From Daphnia pulex (Eukaryota > Arthropoda > Branchiopoda > Diplostraca > Daphniidae), in assembly GCF_021134715.1 (NCBI RefSeq), contig NC_060018.1, forward strand, positions 3,737,501 to 3,801,500: DNA of 64,000 nt, in the 5' to 3' direction. The notes below the pieces were generated by a model. It was given only the letters and a program-made list of their open reading frames with translations, ran no database searches and was not told the origin of the DNA. A program made the position numbers and the translations under genes. Shown here one piece after another: positions 32,857 to 46,400 of this stretch. Within the stretch, counting starts at the first letter, position 1, and the number at the start of each line of letters is the position of its first letter.

Positions 32857-35800
32857 TTTGCTTTGGTTGAGTCTTTTGATCTGGTTGTTAGTTATCCTAT
32901 TGAAACTTCAAAGTAAACTATGTAATCACGTGCATATACAGAGAGAAGATGAAAACAGGGACTTCAGAGTCTTTGAACAAAACATATACAACTCGCACAT
33001 TAATCCACTATGGCGTTCTGTCAAAACAAATGGCTTCAAACGTAGTCTGCTAAAATTTCATTTTGATTTGCCGACTCCGGGGATCTGGGATTCCGGAATT
33101 CAGCATTTTCTTGGAGGAGTATATTCAATTTTCTGTTAAGTGGGAAGTCATGATTTAACATTTGAAATGGAATTGTAATTGAGTAAGCAAACGTATTACG
33201 AGAAACATTTAAACGATATTAACTTCTGAAGATTTAATCGATGGATGGATTTTTTTAAATTTTGTTACATTTTTGTTGACGAATGAACTCTAGATTGATC
33301 CCAAATGAAAACTTACATTGATTAGTTTTCTCTTTTCTATTTTAATTTTCTTTTTACCAAATTCTCTTAAAAAATTCTTTTTGCAAAATACGACCAACCG
33401 CTAGATGGTACTGGTTTGAAACAAATCCGTGCAACGCCTGTGAGTTTCCCTCTTGAATTGATAGCCAGCTTCAAATTTTTTAATTTTAATTAAAAAATTG
33501 GAATGAAACCTGTTTTCAATTTTTTTTTTTATATTTAATTTGGATTTGCGGAAAGGTACGGAATTTAGATTCTCATTTTTAGGGTACGGCGCATTTATGG
33601 GAAATAATAATGACAATAATGATCGATATTCATTAATTCATTACGGTCTAATACTAAACTATGGACCATTATATATCTCACTTCCAAACTAACCCCCTGA
33701 TTTATTCGATGCCCTGTTGCAGCAAAAGGCATCCATCATAAAAATCGCAACCCATAAAACTCGGCTACATCGGCTTTGATCTTATACGCTCCGAAGTTGA
33801 CTTCTCAGAGTCGTTGGCCAGTTCGCCTACTATTACCGATTACTTAATGCTGTGCAAAGCGCTCCAATGGCAATGCAATTTACCACTCCAAAATACCGTC
33901 CCTTTTGTCTATATTTCAATACATTTTCTCATTGAACAACTCTAACTTATTCTTATCCCAACTGGGTCTCTAATTACATTCAAGTGGGAAAACGGCTTTA
34001 TAGCCATCGTCTTTTCTACAAAATCGTATGAATTTGCGTATCATAAATAAAAAGGGTTATTTAAAAACGTCTAAAATAAAAAAAATGAAGATCCTTCGAT
34101 TTCTCCCTATCATTCTGAGAGGATAGCGCCGTCTTCTCGAATAGTGGGGGGCAGCTTCGTCTCGGTTAGAATTCCAATCGGCGAATCGGGAATCACGGGA
34201 TCAAATTTTACGATGTCATAAAATGCGGCCTTGGCACGTCGATTTGTTTCGCATGATTGCAAGCAATAAATTCCCATTCAATAATTCCAAGCGATTGTTG
34301 TGAATGTTTGGCACAATGTGACCGTCATCACGTCATCCACAGTGTCAGGTGTATGGAGGGAAAAAAGCCAAATATAGGCGCCAGTGACGTCAGATCGTTT
34401 TTCTTTTTCTTTCTTTTCTTTTTCACAAGAAAAAGTTCAGCCATCCATGTGCCTTCTTTTATTCAAGATCGTGAACATTGTCGACGACGAAGGAAACTGG
34501 AAAAGTTCAATTTTTCACTACAGGATACGTTCCTAGCCTTTTCGGCATTATATTATTTGTTCTCTCTTCATCCACTATATATACTGTGCCCGCGAGCTGC
34601 TGATCGGCTCTTCCACTCGGCCGAATATCCTCTCTCTCTCTCAGTCCATCTCCATTCCATCAATTATTACACGATTCAATCCGAATGAAATGACCCACAA
34701 CAATCAAATGATTGGATGCATAGTTCATGTTTTCGATTCAGCGCGCCCTCGCCCCTGTTTTATGCACGTCTGATCTCCCATTCCAATCGGGAAAACACAA
34801 ATCGACCCAAACGTTGAAAAGTCATGGATTAATAAAGCGCCCAGCATGCTCTGTCGTTCTCAATGTTTAACTATGCCACGTGTGCACGTGTGCGCGCAAT
34901 TATTAACCGAGCGATAACTGTTGTACATTTCTTCTGAGCCCGTTTATTTCCTCATTTATTGTATACAAGTTTGACGGCTTTGCTCTGCTCTAATTACAAA
35001 TTATGATAGTTGCGGTGGCGATCCACAAGGGCGCATCCTTTGATAATAGCGCCGGAATATGTGATATGTGAGGGCTTTGTGTTTTCTTTTTTTTAATAGA
35101 GGACTCAACAACCAAGCAACCATGCAATCAGGATCTGTGCCGAGCCAGGAATGATTCCAAAGTCTTTAATTAAAGGGGGAAAATCTTTCGTTGTGAGCGA
35201 CGACGTTGAGGAAACGCGCGGAGCTGCAACTTTGACGCATTCGTCAGCAGCGACATTTGATACCACATTCCGGTATGATACCACGAACGATTTTATTTAC
35301 CGAATATTTCTCGACAATAAACATGCGTATGTGTGTGTGTGTGTGTGTGTGTGTTTGTGGGAGGTTTTGTGGTAATGGTGAGATAGTTTGGACTAACGAG
35401 CAACTCTCGAAGCAGCCAGCAGAAGGATCAAAGACACAGACGATCAAATAACAAGAGTCGCACATTTACCACATTGTTAATGATGGTGTATAGTATACAA
35501 GCTCTTGTGGGACATCAACAACTTATCTTCTTACAATGTTTCACGCGCTAGAAATTACGCCAAGAAGAATTCGTCATCCAACAGCCTAGATTCAAATAAC
35601 TAAACTCATGTTAATTACTGGTGAAAATATGAAGACGCATTTTTTTAAATTGAATTCTTATGGGGGGCGTATATCGATTGAGAACAGTGGTAGATCCTTG
35701 AAACTGTTTTTGGGGATGAGTGCGTTTCCTGCTACCTTGGGTTTAGTTTGTTCAAAGTATTGTCCAAGTTTTCTTTTTCAAACCCTTTCTCCTATTATTT

Positions 35801-37190
35801 TATCTTTCGTTATTGACTATTCCAGGCTTTTCCTTTCGTTATTGCGTAGTAGCGAAGTAGTCTGTCTCGTTGTCAAGTGTTCAGCTGAATTTCTCCGACC
35901 GATTTTGATCCTGGCGTGAATTTTTTTAAATGTGTTTTCAAGTGTCAGTGACTGTGTTTATCGGTGTTCTCCTTCATCTGTTGAACAGAGTGACTGTCAA
36001 TCAGGAACCAGTTTCTTCCAAATATCTGGAAGGTTTAAATTTTTCGGTAAGTCCTGCTTGATTTACTTATTCAGTATGCTCGTGCCGTCAGTATGCTCAG
36101 ATACCCCCAAATAGTTCCTGCATACGTTGAGAGAGGAAAGTTACTTCCCACTCAAAACTTTAATTTCCAAATCGCGTGGCGTTATTCCTTAATAAGGCCA
36201 AAAAATTGTGTCGTGAATAACGTGCAGTCTAAAAGTGTGGATTTATTTCACTAGCAGACTTCCATTCTCAGCCGGAGGAAAACTTTTTTTTTTAGTTTAG
36301 CCCCAAATAGAATAGTTGTTGTTGTTGTTGTTGTTTCATTTGAAATTCGGTGGAGACTGGCCGAGGTCAAGAGGTACTATCCATGTCGTACTATTCCTAG
36401 GATTGGATTTTAATAGAAGAGCGAGTGCTCTACTGCTAAAAGGACTTTCTCTCGCTCGTTCAAAGGGAGTGCGTAGATTGAATAAAACATTGTACACACA
36501 ACAGCCAGGAAATAAGGGGCCACGAATTTCTGTTAGCTTTGCCTTTCGGCCTGTCTGTCATCCTCTGCAGGTCCAGCGACAATGTGCACCGCACCCAACA
36601 ATCGAAACTGGAGCTTCTCTCTCATGTGAACTGCATGGGCGAGTGCACAAGGGATGAGTTATAAAGTGCTGCTGCCAGGAGGCGCCGTTAGGAGCGTGAA
36701 GAGAATCTATTTTCAAACTCTTTAACGTTTAGCGCTAAATGATGGAAGGGCAGCAGTCAGCCAGGGGGTAGAAATGTGTGTTCTCATCTTTAATGGAACA
36801 GCTGATTGAAAAGGTGTTGCGCAGCAGAGTCGCCTGCACTTTGGTGACGCATTAAAGAATCACTAGAACAAAAACAAAAAGGGTGCTCCCCCGTAATCTG
36901 TCGCATGACGCAATGGCGCTCGTGCCGATGATTCAATAATAATAACGGAAGCCAACGTGATATGATCGATGTATTTATAGACGGTCGTGTCAGAGGGAGC
37001 CCAGCTGCAGACGGTATACACATTCATATAGAGGGGGACAAAAAAACAAGCAGATAGATGAGGAAGAAGAAGAAGAAGAAATGGACAGCAAATGATGGCT
37101 GTTCTTATTTAAATTGAGAAAGGGGATATGTTTGAAATTTTTTGGAAACAAATTTTGAAAGCGAATTTTCTTCGGGCTGTTTTTTTTTTC
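32857..37190. other. 4.3-kb intergenic region, nothing firm
   Basis: AT-rich. A plus-strand ORF of 103 codons at 35608-35919, with a T-biased composition, is followed by a 43-codon ORF beginning near 35933; neither resembles a known family. A (GT)n repeat lies at 35329-35354 and a (TTG)n run near 36315. Confidence 0.4.
35329..35354. repeat. (GT)n dinucleotide repeat
   Basis: Uninterrupted GT run in intergenic DNA. Confidence 0.85.
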
Positions 37191-37422
37191 TCACAGAACG
37201 TGAAGATCCTCGCAGGATCTCGATTTGTTCCTGTGATAATATTCAGCGCAGGTCCAAACGGCTTTGCCCAACATCCGGCGGACCCGTAGACTTGCCGATC
37301 GTCGATTAGTTGATGATGTTATCCGATATCCACCGGTAGCGACTCCTGCTGCTGACGTGCTGATGCAACAGGATCCTTCACCCTCTCCAGCACCTGCTGA
37401 ACCACCCTGATAATTAACTCTG

Positions 37423-37454
<32 letters not shown>

Positions 37455-40400
37455 ACGTCGGCGTCCACTCCTCTTTCGGAACAAACTCCTGGACGATGAG
37501 GAGGTGGACGACGAAGAATTTGGCGATGATAGAAGCAACTGCATTTGCTGTTCCGTCTTTTGTATTTTCAGCCGGATCTGCTTGAGGATTCCGACTAGCA
37601 GTTCGTCGACGTTGTGCTGCATTCCGCTCGACGTCTCGATGTATTTGCAGTCGAAAGATGTCGCTAAAGATTTGCCCGCTGCCAACCCCCAAAACAAAAA
37701 AAAATGAATATCAATTTTCTAGTCTTCTTTTATTCTATTAGCGTCATATTTGTTTGAGACCCAATTGTTCTGTTTCTGACGGGCTATACACTTCAATCTT
37801 TTTAGACTGGATTTTATTGACATTTTGGGCGTTTCTGGCTGTCGCCAGCAACGCTATTAGGAAATGTCCAGTAGTTCAATTTAGACCAGGCCAAACTTTT
37901 GACTTTGATGCCGTTCTGATCCACTCTGGCGTCGACTTTCTCTCCCACTAAAGTTGTATTGACGTGTCAACAACATCTATATAGACTGCTGCACCTTGTT
38001 CCGCGTAAAGCTCTTTAGGCGGAAATGTTTTTTGGAAAGGTGGGGGGGGGGGTCTAAATTCAATCAGCCAACGGTCGACGAGTTCTTCATCATCAACAAA
38101 GTCGGCAAGAACTTCAAAAAGGAACTGTACTTGCTACTTTGCGGAAGCGGAAGACATTTGCGAAAACTTTGGTTGCCTTTGAACAGCGGGGGGTAATTCA
38201 AAACAACTTCACGTAGGCAATTTTCCGCTTCCGGTACGAAAATAAAAATGGTGGAATCTGGAATCGAATCTCTCGGTACAGGAAAAATTAGCAAACCAAC
38301 CGTGGGTCACTATATGTATGGCCAGGAGCGCTTTCCCCGCTGGTCTATATTATCAGGGGTATAACATTTTATTCTCGGAAAAATTCCGGACCTTGGCGTT
38401 TAATAATTCCGGGCGTGAACAAATATCGGGAGCGTGTGTGTGGGCGCGGACTTTTCCTTTGGCTTGGACGGAAAACAAAAAATCCCGCAATATAGATGTA
38501 GATTACATATTGGATTTGGAGATGAGGAGCGAAAGACCGCGCAGATAATAGCCACCTCGGAAAACATTAGCATTTCATTCTCATTCCACCCGCTGGGGAA
38601 TCTTTTTCGCCCATTCTCTTTTCATCAAAAGAAAAAGACGAAGCTTTTCCTGATGACTGTCACGTTCTCATTCAGCTCCTTTTGCCTAGCCATCGTGATG
38701 TGTACAACACACCGCCGCAATGGCTGCCTCTAGCTTTCTATTGTTTCTTTCCATTTCCTGACTTCCCCCGCCCCCACCCCACCCTCGCTCATCTATATTG
38801 GGGAATGATTTTCTAGATCCGATAATATCGATTTCCCTTCCACCCACCCCCTTGTTCCGTTTTTTTGTTTTGTCCTTCCGGTTCCCGTTCCAACAGAAGC
38901 AGATGATGGAGCGATTCTTTTCTTCTTCGCGCATATTCCCACCGGAGCTATTTCTTCTCTCTCTATAAAAGATTTCTGGCGATATTGATTCAACAATTTC
39001 ATCTTCATCTGCATATTATTCAGCTATCTCACCCTTTTTTTATTTATTATCTAGTTGTATAGCAGCCGTTATTATGTTATTGAAAAATGAAAAGAATAGA
39101 GGGTGCCGTAGTACGGTAGTGGTACCAGTACACTTTGCCATTTTTCTTTCGTTCTTTTGTTTCCCGTTTCCGGCTGCTCGTCTCCGTTCATCATTACATT
39201 CATTAAAGATTTCTGAGAGAGACGTGGGCGCCAATGCGTTTTTCGGTTGCTGCTGCTGCTGCTGTTAATGAGAAAATCTTTCACATTTCTTTGACTGCCT
39301 CTTTTGTCATTTTGCTCGTCCTTGTTCCTCGGGGGCTTTAGGGCTGTTGTTTATTAGGACTAGAACTTTTTTGATTTCCTCAATTTAATTTCTGCTCGAT
39401 ATTGTTCCTCTCATCACGGCTGTTTTGTTTTTTTTCCAAATATTTTTATTCATTAAATATTTCACTGGAAATGCTATTCTGATCCTTTTAAACTCCCATT
39501 TGCGTCATCCTTTTTCCTATTAGCATCACAGACGGACCGTTTCCGCCTCGTTTAATTCTCAAGGCCCATGCCGCAGTCCAGTTCGCTCGATGGTTTTTAG
39601 TCTCAAATTCGGGGTTTGGAATTTGATATCAAGTTGTAAAAGACCCTTGAAGCTCTGCGACAGTAAATGGATGACGGATATGCTGACCGACCACCGAGTG
39701 CCGCAAGCCCGGGAAAAACAAAAAGGAAACGAGAGAAAAATTCGGTTGACAGTCATTTGGCAGCAGTTGCGACGTCCTGTTATTTTCTTGCCATCTAATG
39801 GAATTTGGTCAAAAACAAAAAAAAAAAGAACAGACGATCCGCACAGCCTATAACTGATCTACGGGCCTCTTTTATATCCATGTTTTTTAAAAAAGAAAGG
39901 GTTTCTTATACTATTTCTCTTTTAATGGACATATATGGGCAAGCTGTAATATTGAGCCAAGAGGTTTTTCCCTACTCTTAATCACCATCAGTTTGTTTGG
40001 CTGCAACATAACTTTTTCCCCCCTGTACTAGATTATTCCCTTATTGATTGCATCACACGCCCCAGCCACTCTCCCTACTGACCGTAATAACAGTTCTGCC
40101 CATATACTACACGGCCTATATGAGCCATGGATAGCAGCTGGAGGGGCACTACAGCCATTTCTATTATATTGGTCTGTATGGCCGCCGCCATCCATTGGCT
40201 GGTTCTTTTCCTATATTGATCTTTTTTCTCTCGGCCCTCTATATATATTGATGGTATTGGTTTATCCGTCTATATGAGGGACACAATTGAGCATAGGGAA
40301 GACTCTCTCATTCTATAGATAATTGGTTTGGCCGAAATGCGCTCCTACAGCAGTCTAGACTCCGGCGAATTTTTTTACTCTGCTGCACCACCTGTGTCCT

Positions 40401-43400
40401 CCTCCCCCTATGGATGGCCCCCCATTATAATCCGGCCCAGCTTTATACTCTCGACTGCCCGTTTCTTTTTTCTTTTTTCCATCTCAAATGATTTTCATTC
40501 GCCTTTCTGAGACGCGGTGCTGCCAGTCGATACAGCAGCAGCAGCAGTTAATGTCGTCATCAGTTCACAAGCATCTGTTGGAATCATGCAGCCGTCGCCT
40601 GTTTTAGAAGGAACAATCCCCAAGTTGCATGGGAGCCCGGGGTACGATTTGCTCGAATAATTCCAGTTGAATTCAAAATCCCCGGCATATTCTCTCTCTC
40701 TCTCCGTTATAATACCCCCCAAAAAAGAAATAAAAATGGAGCCGAGTTGTACACAGCAGCAGCAGCAGCTCGGTTCATTGTCTAAAAAATATTAGAAAGC
40801 ACAGAGAGATCTCCAGGGCGATCCTCCGCCCTCGTACCGATCGATATGGCTATAGGGGGCGAGCAAAATGGATGGCGGCTACAGCGGCAGCAGCAGCTTG
40901 TGTACGGTGATATAGAACAGCAGTTTCTTGCTGTCACGATCCTTTTCACTCCCGCGATTAAATTCTTTTTCTTTTTCTTCCTTTTAGACAAATCGATCCT
41001 TCAACATCCTACACACTCCTCCTCTTGTATACTGTATAGCGCGCCCTTTTAGAAAAAAAGACTATGGAGTCCCGATACGATTTGAAATCGCCTCTTTTTG
41101 AGTTCTGATTTTGTCTTGTTTGAAGACACGCGACTTACGTACCTTGCGGAGAAATGATTCGGCAGCGGACCAAGTCGATTTTATTGGCCACCAGGATGAC
41201 GGTGGGTGGCGGGAGCATTTGAAACGGTGACGTCCGGCTGTTGTTGCTGTTGCTGGGTGTCAGGGAATCGTCGACAGGTAAACTGATTGTGTTGTGACGC
41301 TGACGGCAGTAGGAGGACGACGACGTTGAGCTGTTGCTGTTGTTGGTCAGCGAGTGACGCCACAGAAAGTGGAGGATCTCTTCCACTTCGCGGAGACTTT
41401 CGGCGTCGACGACGCTGTTGAAAACATGGGGGAATTTTAAAAACCAAATTATTAGTTGGGAAGATTCGATTGGGTTATTTCGGTCGTTATTTCACCTGTA
41501 GACGATGACGTAGGCGTGCGGATTATACGTCGCTATGCAATTCTCCACCTGACAGGTAATCAAATATTTAATTGACGTTAATGCGATTTCAAGGTAATAT
41601 GGAGATTTCCCCGAAATGAAATTCATTAAGCAACTCCTCGTCGCTGCGTGAATCTTAAAAGATTAATGAGATTCTTTTTTGATCCGCCCCGTAATAATAA
41701 TGACGGAACACAAATATCCTTTTACGTATCCGCCCCTGTAGATTTCAGCCACCACTTTGATCTGACAGTGCAACTAATGGAGATTGTAGCCATCTCAAGT
41801 GAAATGCCATGCGGATGCTGCGGATGCTGTTGCCAGCCGTTGGGTGTCGGTCGCGGGGCAGTTGCGTGTTCCGCTGAACTGCTCGGCAGTGTACTTGGAG
41901 TGTGTCCTCTTTGACCCTGCGGATGCAGGATCGTCTCTGGGACTCGCCGTTGGGTCTGCTAGACGTGAGACATCTTTGACGTTGCAGGAACTACTTGAAG
42001 GACTTTTTATTTCTCTCTCTTTTTCCACTCTTGTTCCTTGATCTTTGCCTCGGTCCACGCCCAACCACTTTGCCATTCCTCATCATATTTCCCTTTGATC
42101 TTTTTCTTCTGCGACTCTCCGCTTTCATTTTTCATTAAATATGGCGCACGAAATAGTCGGGAAACGGAAAAAGCGATAGGAATCGAATCGAGAATTGCAT
42201 ATGCTCAGTTGCCTACTGAACTTAGTCGTCTTGTATTTATATCTAAATCTTTTCGTGTTGTCGCGGCAATATATTGACATGTGTATGCGACTTTTGGGTT
42301 CTGTGTATAGCGTCGATTGCAAACTTTCCCCCCTACCCGTCAACTTTTATGTCGTTGGGCACACGACGCACTCACCGACGGTTCAATACAACAAGAAATG
42401 TAACGCAATATATAACATTTCCTGAGCTCTGCAACTTTTGAATTTGCTCGGCTCTTGTGCGTCTTCTTCTTGTTTTGTGTATCAAATTTCAAACCTCCCG
42501 CCAGCAGCGGCTGGGTGGGTGGGTTGGGGGAGTACAATATATTAAGCCCCGGCCTGCACGGAATGTTCCGTAACTTTGGCGATGAACACTGAGAGAATCT
42601 AAAAGAATAATAACAAACGCAGAGCGAGTACATATATATTCTAACAGTCGAGAGAGAGGATGTTAAACTGGTGTAATACCTGCCCGGAGGCCCGGAGGGG
42701 TATTATGGGAAAAAGTTCCACATGTTGTGTATACGCTCTGTTTACTGCCGACTGATTCAGAATGGGAAATAAGGCACGCAGGCGGGATGACCGTGTCTGT
42801 ATAGTCTAAACACGACATGTTTGGCTCACTCTTTTTTTTTAGTCTGTGACATTTGCGATGCAGACAAGCTTGCATGCTGCTGCTGCTGGTTTGAATATTG
42901 CAGCATCGCAATGAGACGCGGTTGAATGCGTATCATTTCAAATAGATGCGTCCGCCACAACAGTATACGTATATGCTTTTAGAGCGAAAGGGGTTTATTA
43001 TTAGTGAGACGGCAACTTTTTCCTTGTTCATTCGGTAGAGTTTCCATCAGTTCTTTCCATCTATTTTTAAGTGCGCGTGCGACATCTCAAATTTAATTTG
43101 AGTTCTCCATTTTTTTTTAACTTTTACCGGGAAGCCCAAGCGAATAACGCCGAGTCACCATCGAATTTGTGAGAGAGCAAAATCCAATTGTGAACTTTCA
43201 GCCAACGAATATTTCCTAGCTGCTGTTATTACGCAGTGGGAAAAATCAAATCTTACAGTGACGTTTGCGACGAAATTCCGTTATGATTGGGATCAAGTTT
43301 CTCAACAGTAGATACTATATCTTCGTCTCAAAAGTTGTACACACCTCGGCTCTATCTGAGTGGGTGGGATTGTAGTAGGTATATTATATCAATGTTACGC

Positions 43401-46400
43401 GTCTCTATAAAGTTGTTGGACGCGGTATTTAATTATGAATAGAAGGATGGCCAATAATAGCGAGGATATTGGAAGCTCACCGATATTTCGCCGTGCGGGT
43501 GATCGATGAAAATCAATTGAGATTCCTCGCCGTCTAGGAGAACCGAAACGGAACGGTCGCAGGCGTCCTCGTCTGTAAAAACAAAAGACATTCGTCGTCG
43601 TTGGATCATTTCACAGTCGACCCCGGCCATAATAATTAAATGAATTGATTCGATTTCGAATTGAACTTATTGAACTATTGCGTGTTTACCTAATGAAGCT
43701 TCGTACGTGTTGAGGTATTCAGACGTCATGAATTGGGCCGTCAGGGCTGTTTTGCCAACGCCGGAAGCTCCGAGCATCAGAACTCTGAACGGTTCAGCTG
43801 TGGCGGCCCCCAACGAATAAGGGCCCGATGGCGGCGACGGGCCAGCTGTTAGATATTGTTGTTGATCAGCTCCGACCATCAGCAGAGATAACGAGGCTCG
43901 TCTGCTGCTGGATGATGACAGCGGCACGGCCGGATGCTGTTGAACTTGATCCATGGACGAGTAGTGCTGATAGGGCCCAGACGAGTAGTATTGACCCTGT
44001 TGTTGCTGGTAGTGTTGTGGCTGGTATTGATACTGCTGGTGAGGTTGTTGGATCGGCGGCGGTGATCCGGCAACATTTTCCGTACTTGATTAGTAAAGAG
44101 AGAAAAGCCAATTGCATTTGATCAAGTTTGATGTGAGCAGACGAATCTAAATAAATCAATAGTGTCAAGACGCCTATCGGGAGACGACAGGGTGCTCAAT
44201 GTCGTCGGGTGTTTATTAGATAGTGCCCACCTACGCAGGTAAAGTGCCGCTTTATCAATTCCTTTTAGGTGGTGTATAGAGAGGCGAGTAATTCTATTTA
44301 TAGGCCGGAATCTACGCAGTGTAGTATATAGTCTACCGGTGCGTCAATTGCATAGTCTGTAAATGCAATTGACCAAGGACCGAAATGCAATTAAGAGTGT
44401 TGGCTATTTCGGGACTGCTGTGTTTGCTGCATCCAATGCAGATAACCAAACTTTTACAATTGCATTTGCGGAGATGGGGGTGGAGGGATTAGAGAGAATG
44501 ACAGCTTGTTATATACAAGTATTCGGAGCTAGTTCTTCTGCGTGCTTATTTCTCTGTCGAAAGAAGAAAGCAAATAACAATTGAGCAATGAAGTAGAACT
44601 ATCCAGCAGCAATCAATCACTCTATTTCTCAGTCTTATTTTGTTTATTCTGATGGCCAACTATGTAGGCCAATGTGGATCTCATCCGCGCTGATTATTTC
44701 GAACTTTATTTCGGTGAAATGATTTGCAAAGCAAAAAAGGATCATTGTGTTTATAATCGGATGGCGCTCAGCCACAAAGGGCTATATCTTCTTTGATTTC
44801 ATGGGATGACAATCTAAGCCTGTCGTGTGTGTGTACAAATAAATAGACAAGGGCTCGAGTGCATCACCACCCTATGCTAGTGTATAATAATAACAACAAC
44901 ACAAAGAAGATTAGTGTACCTAATTGGCCCCGACTGTTTTTTCAAAGGGGAGGAAATCCTGCGGCGTCTATACGCAGTATAAATCTATGGCTATTGTGAT
45001 GGCAGATAATGTCAAATAAATAGCAACAAACAGCCGTGGCTCTGCTGGCATGTTTTGTTCAAAAGCATTTTCAGATTCGCTGTGATCCCCCCGCCCATTT
45101 CAACGTGATTCCTCATTTATTATTTACCGATGCTCCGTCAGTTTCCGTGTAAACCCACAGCCAATCGGCACAGGCTTGAGTGCATCCTGTGTTGAACATG
45201 GAAAAGGGGATCACCGACGCGGGTCTTGAACCTTTCTCCAAAATGGAAACGTTCCGTGCATCAATATTATTCTATTCAAAACATTCTCATCATTTTTAAT
45301 AGGCCCTCGTCGGAATTTTATTAGGTCAAATAGGGGAGGAGGATAATAACGTGAATAGCTATAACCGATAGTCTCGCGATTGAATAAATACGTTGATTTT
45401 CCCACAGTGGCGGGGCGGGAGCGGTTGATATAATACACACGCGATCCGAGTATCGACGTCGATTTCCCTATAGATTGCCGCCGCCGCCGTCTGCCATCAC
45501 GCCATCGGCTGCATTTGGTGGTGCTCCTATTCACTCGTTGCCTACGGGCCGCACGGCCGCACCACCGCCGCCATAGAAAAAATTCATAATTGATATTCCA
45601 CCTAGCAGCAGCAAGTTTGTGTATTTATACATCTGGGAAATGATGGTGTATTTATAGACCCGTCGTCATCCTCCGCCTATACATAGATAATAAGGCCGTG
45701 TACTTTCCTTAACTTTTTCTTTTTCCCCGGCCCTTGCGGGATCAGCTTGAGTCTGCGGACAGGTTTTGATTTTGTAGTGCGTCAGCAGCACCCCAACAAC
45801 AACAACCGACAGTCTATGCGCGCATTCATGTAGCGCTTCATTGCCTGGCAATTTTCTTATCCAAATTGCCGTTTTATATCCATGCGCAATTTGCTATTCT
45901 TTTTCTTACACACCATATTCCTTTATTTGGCCACCCTTGTATACTTTGATATGTCTGCTCTATTTAGAGACGCTGGATTCGCCCCTTTTTTTCCCCGACT
46001 CGAATTTGTACCTCGGGGAAAAACCCGGAGAATATATAACCCGTCGCCACGCAACAGCACCTCCTCCTCCCCTTTAAACAACACACACGTAATGTTTTCG
46101 GCTCCCGAACGCGTTGCCTGGCGCTTTCGCTTCGCTATATTATAGTACACAATTTAATGCGCGCCAGTTGAGTTACGATGGAGAGTTCTATATTTTTGAC
46201 TCGCTCCTTTTTTGTTATATGTACACTATATAGATCGGAGAGAAAGTAAAAGTTCATCAAGTTGTCCGGTTGCTGCGTGTGTGTGTGTAGTGTATATAGA
46301 CTGCTGCGTATGTAGAATGAGTGTATGATGCGTGTGACACGCATCTCACGAGACGCTACCAACAAAAGAGACTTTTTTATTCACGTACACTACGGGTGGA

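Noticed and set aside
35608-35919. 103-codon T-biased ORF, considered as a transposon remnant
   Set aside because: No reverse transcriptase, transposase or terminal repeat recognised.
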